Positions 61,365 through 64,000 of a DNA stretch of 64,000 nucleotides are shown here, piece by piece. The notes beneath the pieces were generated by a model. That model worked only from the letters and a program-made list of their open reading frames with translations, was not told where the DNA came from and searched no databases. Made by a program: the position numbers and the translations under genes. How positions within the stretch are numbered: position 1 is the first letter of the stretch; each line of letters begins with the position of its first letter. Source of the DNA: Sulfobacillus acidophilus DSM 10332 (GTDB lineage Bacteria > Bacillota > Sulfobacillia > Sulfobacillales > Sulfobacillaceae); assembly GCA_000237975.1 (NCBI GenBank), contig CP003179.1:1054001-1118000 (forward strand), given 5' to 3'.

Positions 61365-61860
61365 CCTGACAAATCCTTACGGGCTTTGTAAGGTTTTGGA
61401 GTGCCAAAATCCCTTGATTTTTGCGCTTTTGGCTTTTTACCCTTACAAAACCTTACAAGTTTTGTAAGGTCTTGAAAGCCTTGATACGTCTAGCTTTGAG
61501 GGCATTTTTTTATCCGTTTTTGGTCGGATCGGAAAGATACCCTATATATTTTTCTGGCGACCTTTGATCGCGATCAGAGAAAAAAATTTTTGATCGCGAT
61601 CAGAGAGTAGGGAAAAAAATATTTATTGTCTCTCCCCAAACGCAAAAAAATCGATCAAAAAATGCCCTCAAACCCTTGTGGCGCAAGGCTTTCACGGCCT
61701 TACAATTTTGTAATGTGTTATAAGGTGGTAAAAAAGTAACAAAATGACAGCCCGGAAACTCAATCGTAGCAAGGGTTTCGTGGATGGAAATAAATGCCAT
61801 GCCAAAAGCAGCCTTACAGGGGGCTATATAGTCCTGTAAGGATTTGGGTAGCGGAAAACC
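61365..61860. repeat. Candidate replication origin with CCTTAC repeats and twin palindromes
   Basis: No gene is supported here. CCTTAC occurs at 61375, 61441, 61451, 61698 and 61812 and its complement GTAAGG at 61388, 61464 and 61836; several pair as perfect dyads (CCTTACAAAAC/GTTTTGTAAGG, 61441-61469; CCTTACAGG/CCTGTAAGG, 61812-61841). An 18-bp direct repeat containing the palindrome TGATCGCGATCA occurs at 61563-61580 and 61589-61606, with A/T tracts around it. Such iteron-plus-AT-rich structure next to primase and helicase genes is typical of an origin. Confidence 0.6.
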
Positions 61861-61872
61861 AACCCCAGAATC

Positions 61873-61900
61873 TTGCTTTTCCCCTGCCGTCCCCTATAAT
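61873..61900 (+). promoter_or_regulatory. Promoter for a short RNA or leader
   Basis: TTGCTT (61873-61878), 16 bp, TATAAT (61895-61900). Confidence 0.65.
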
Positions 61901-61906
61901 GGAATT

Positions 61907-62006
61907 CGAGGGCGTTGCCCCCACAGCTTTGCTATTGCCTGCCCCCTGTTCCGGGCCTTAAAACCTGCATCGCAAAAAATCCGTCTCCCGCGAGGGAGCT
62001 TTTTTT
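61907..62006 (+). ncRNA. Candidate small RNA of about 100 nt
   Basis: A good promoter (TATAAT at 61895) and an intrinsic terminator (CTCCC-GCGA-GGGAG then seven T, 61985-62006) bracket about 100 nt without an open frame. The RNA can form an inner GGGC/GCCC hairpin. It could be a plasmid-type antisense or regulatory RNA, or a terminated leader of the Bro-N gene that starts 92 nt later. Not assignable to a known family. Confidence 0.5.
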
Positions 62007-62097
62007 ATGCCATTTCAACCGATTAGGCCCCATGAATCCGGTTTAGGACGGATAAGGGGCGAAAAACACGCTTTATCACGTTGGGAGGCGCAAAATC

Positions 62098-63207
62098 ATG
62101 GCAAATCAAGCATCACCCCCGAACCCCATCAAAGTGTTGTCGGCGCAATTTGAGGCTCAGAACGTGGATTTTTATGAGATCGATGGCGACATTTGGCTTA
62201 CGCGGGACCAAATTGGGCGGGCATTGGGTTATACTGACCCCCGAAATGCCATTTTTAAAATTCATCAACGTCATTCTGAGCGTCTGGATAAGTTTTCAGG
62301 GGTGGTCAATTTGTCCACCCCTGGTGGACCACAATCCACGGTCATTTATTCCATGCGTGGCGTTTATGAAATTTGTCGCTACAGTGAACAACCCCAAGCC
62401 CACGCCTTTTTTGATTGGGTATGGGATGTGCTCGAGACATTGCGCCTCAAAGGATATTATGCCCTCTCGAATCATGTCGCAACTGTTTCTTCGATATCGT
62501 CTCAAGATATCCACCAGCTTCAGCGCCTCATTGCCGAATTGCGAACAGCCATCGCGCAATCACCCATGCTCACGGAAACGCCCCTGCGTTTAACCGTCCA
62601 AGAGGTCTGGCCGGATGCCCCGAATGTAGTGCATGATTGGGTTTTGCCTACTGAACGATGGATTATTCGGGAAGACGGGATCTATGGGCGCAAACGCCCG
62701 TATGAAACGGTTTGGGGTCATCCCATTTTGATTACGGGAATGCGTCCGGGCCAGGTAGAGCTAACATTTCGCGACCTCCATCGGTCTTGGGAATCGCGCT
62801 GGGTTCGTCAAACCCAAGCACTCACGCCGCATGGCGTGATCGGGCTGACGAATGTCGGACTGCTGGTCGGCAATCCATCGCCGGCAGCTCGGTGGTTGGA
62901 ACGCCAAATGGTGATGAACTTGTCTCGGTTGACTGCTCAGGGCTTATCTGGACCCGAAGATAATTCGCCTCTCGACACCATTCTGCCTCGTTCGGCCAAT
63001 GAATGGAACGAAATGTATTGGGCCTGGCGCTGGATTTTGCGCCATCCGCAAACGCATGAACGCCTTAAACGGTTATTAGATGCTTGGCCGACAGATTTTG
63101 GAGATTTTCGGAGCGCATTAGATGATCTTGAAGTCCGTCCGCGGGCTGACCGGGTAAATCCGGAAGTGTTTCACAAGATTCAACAACAATTTCAGAGGAA
63201 GGAATGA
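62098..63207 (+). CDS. Bro-N domain antirepressor-like protein
   Basis: 369 residues. N-terminal Bro-N domain (about 20-115: YEIDGDIWLTRDQIGRALGYTDPRNAI cited in part, then STVIYSMRGVYEICRYSEQPQAHAFFDWVWDVL). Residues about 163-280 resemble the DUF927-like N-domain of the primase-helicase (LTVQEVWPDAP ... NVGLLVGNPSPAARWL). Bro-N proteins are phage and virus DNA-binding or antirepressor proteins. TTGGGAGG precedes the ATG. The tail is helical. Confidence 0.8.
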   Translation: MANQASPPNPIKVLSAQFEAQNVDFYEIDGDIWLTRDQIGRALGYTDPRNAIFKIHQRHSERLDKFSGVVNLSTPGGPQSTVIYSMRGVYEICRYSEQPQAHAFFDWVWDVLETLRLKGYYALSNHVATVSSISSQDIHQLQRLIAELRTAIAQSPMLTETPLRLTVQEVWPDAPNVVHDWVLPTERWIIREDGIYGRKRPYETVWGHPILITGMRPGQVELTFRDLHRSWESRWVRQTQALTPHGVIGLTNVGLLVGNPSPAARWLERQMVMNLSRLTAQGLSGPEDNSPLDTILPRSANEWNEMYWAWRWILRHPQTHERLKRLLDAWPTDFGDFRSALDDLEVRPRADRVNPEVFHKIQQQFQRKE

Positions 63208-63213
63208 CGACTG

Positions 63214-63414
63214 ATGAGCCAATCCATTATGCCCTGCCCAGTGTGCGACGCATCATCCCCATCTTTTGTGGCCGAGGTTCGTCCCGGCGACATTCCGTTG
63301 CTTGCCCGTGCGACGCATGCAGGCTGGTAGTGTCAACGGTGTGGAACGGTCTACGAGCCAACGGAGGATAACAAGATCCGCATTATTGGAGAATATTGGC
63401 GCATTAACTATTAG
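63214..63414 (+). pseudogene. Zinc-ribbon protein with in-frame amber codon
   Basis: An ATG at 63214 opens a frame encoding MPCPVCDASS ... THAGW, then TAG at 63328-63330, then CQRCGTVYEPTEDNK ... WRINY and a second TAG at 63412. The two CxxC knuckles of one zinc ribbon lie on either side of the first TAG, so the intact product would be 66 residues. GAGGAAGGAA precedes the start. Either a nonsense mutation or rare suppression; I read it as a pseudogene. Confidence 0.6.
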
Positions 63415-63433
63415 CATCCTGTCGTGATCCTTC

Positions 63434-63457
63434 GCCTCCTGTGCGGAGGCTTTTTTT
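63434..63457 (+). terminator. Intrinsic terminator
   Basis: GCCTCC (63434-63439), loop TGTGC, GGAGGC (63445-63450), then seven T. Confidence 0.85.
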
Positions 63458-63627
63458 GCCCCCCACGTATGATGGGGGTGCGGGCGTGCAAGGTAGCGAC
63501 GGCATCATGCCGATAAAAAATAATCGCGATAATTTTGTGATCGGTCATTCGGTATTAGGCATTCGAGGAGGCGGCAACAACGGCATATGCAAGCTGTGAT
63601 TCCTGAGAAAGCAAGGAGGTGATGGCG

Positions 63628-63831
63628 TTGCATTATCGGTGTGCATTGTGCGGTCACGTGATACGTGAAGATGAACAAGTTTACGCGATTGTCGTCTCGC
63701 ACAACAAAACCTTTCCGCACGCATCCGGTCAAGGGGAGACGATCCATGCCTGGGATGGCGTGTGCGGGGATTGCATCGATTCGCTGATGGACGAGTGGGT
63801 GAGTCGCCGGCGCAGTCTCCGAGCCGAATAA
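63628..63831 (+). CDS. Small zinc-ribbon protein
   Basis: 67 residues with CALCGHVI near the N-terminus and CGDCIDSL in the middle, two CxxC knuckles of a zinc ribbon; a basic tail SRRRSLRAE follows. The complete AAGGAGGTGAT site lies 8 nt before TTG at 63628, but only 2 nt before ATG at 63622, so the TTG start is preferred. Function unknown. Confidence 0.62.
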   Translation: MHYRCALCGHVIREDEQVYAIVVSHNKTFPHASGQGETIHAWDGVCGDCIDSLMDEWVSRRRSLRAE

Positions 63832-63930
63832 TGAATAGGCTGAATACGAGACGTGGGGGTATCGATCTCTCGGAGCGAAAAGACTCTGGCCGTAAATTAA
63901 TCACTCTACGTATTAGGGGATCGTGAGGTT

Positions 63931-64000
63931 ATGAATCGCGCAGAAAAGGAAAGCGTCTCTTTGCCTACAAGCTCAAAATCCCGGCCACAAGGCCGGGATT
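63931..64000 (+). CDS. Possible start of a gene cut by the right edge
   Basis: ATG at 63931 after GTGAGG opens a frame to the window end (MNRAEKESVSLPTSSKSRPQ...). It runs into a perfect hairpin, so it may be spurious or very short. Confidence 0.25.
   Translation, partial: MNRAEKESVSLPTSSKSRPQGRD
63975..64000 (+). terminator. Hairpin at the window edge, probable terminator
   Basis: AATCCCGGCC and GGCCGGGATT form a perfect 10-bp stem with an ACAA loop ending exactly at the window edge, so any T-run is out of view. Confidence 0.5.

Noticed and set aside
61600-61800. 66-codon minus-strand open frame in the origin-like tract
   Set aside because: No ribosome site near its ATG, and it runs through repeats and A/T tracts; probably chance.
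63328-63330. TAG as a genuinely recoded (pyrrolysine-like) codon
   Set aside because: No pyl genes or suppressor tRNA in view, and other genes here use TAG as normal stop; simple mutation is more likely.
63486-63599. 38-codon frame starting GTG before the last zinc-ribbon gene
   Set aside because: The start region overlaps G-rich sequence and the peptide has no recognisable features; insufficient support.
49312-64000. CRISPR array associated with the Cas4-like nuclease
   Set aside because: No regularly spaced direct repeats of 25-40 bp; no cas1/cas2 or effector genes.
49312-64000. Integrase/recombinase gene completing the mobile element
   Set aside because: No tyrosine or serine recombinase motif found in any frame I could read; it may lie right of the window.

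Overview
The window looks like a chromosomal segment of a moderately GC-rich Gram-positive acidophile of the Sulfobacillus type (inferred, not tested). The reasons are TrmK, a T-box leader, a transcription-terminating glycine riboswitch, split GcvPA/GcvPB, MurI next to LL-diaminopimelate aminotransferase, GatD, strong AGGAGG ribosome sites and frequent GTG/TTG starts. Roughly 1-49.3 kb is ordinary, tightly packed chromosome. About 49.3-64 kb is a phage- or plasmid-like accessory element that starts just after a selenocysteine tRNA gene and runs off the right edge.

Layout of the chromosomal part: trmK (cut by the left edge), a reduced Nif3-like gene and RNase HI; RNase P RNA with promoter and terminator; an acyl-ACP desaturase; an M14-like peptidase; a MerR / acyl-CoA dehydrogenase operon ending in an internally deleted acyl-CoA ligase; DsrE-like protein; murI and dapL; a divergent HxlR / WrbA pair; an unlisted 52-residue Cys-rich mini-protein; threonine dehydratase; cysE with a coupled 39-codon ORF; dipeptidase, thioesterase, HD hydrolase, CsaA, glycosyltransferase and deacetylase; quinone oxidoreductase, copper chaperone and a two-component system; superoxide dismutase; AzlCD with a cupin regulator; phosphoesterase and methyltransferase. 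Next come a tandem glycine riboswitch with gcvT-gcvH-gcvPA-gcvPB, a proline T-box with proC, metX and a pyruvate oxidase-like enzyme. A low-GC patch of decayed genes (37.3-38.3 kb) is followed by GNAT, cytochrome c, an MFS exporter, a cobalamin operon (cobU-cobQ-cbiB-cobS-cobD), YbaK, GatD, TatA, CysK and tRNA-Sec.

The accessory element holds an excisionase-like protein, a PolB-like 3'-5' exonuclease, a divergent CI/Cro-type switch whose repressor has two helix-turn-helix domains and an S24 self-cleavage domain, and a rightward early operon. That operon encodes a Cas4/RecB-like nuclease with an apparent Fe-S cluster, a phage-type Cys-motif protein, two unknowns, a DEAH helicase interrupted at its Walker B box by a 129-residue mini-intein, a small membrane protein, an archaeo-eukaryotic-type primase with a zinc motif, and a DUF927-like primase-helicase. 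Downstream is a 0.75-kb non-coding tract with twin palindromes and repeated CCTTAC motifs (a candidate replication origin), a candidate small RNA, then a Bro-N antirepressor that carries the same middle domain as the primase-helicase, and small zinc-ribbon proteins, one split by an in-frame amber codon. The most notable points are the self-contained replication/switch module, the very small intein, the shared antirepressor/helicase domain and the origin-like tract. No integrase, capsid gene or CRISPR array is visible.
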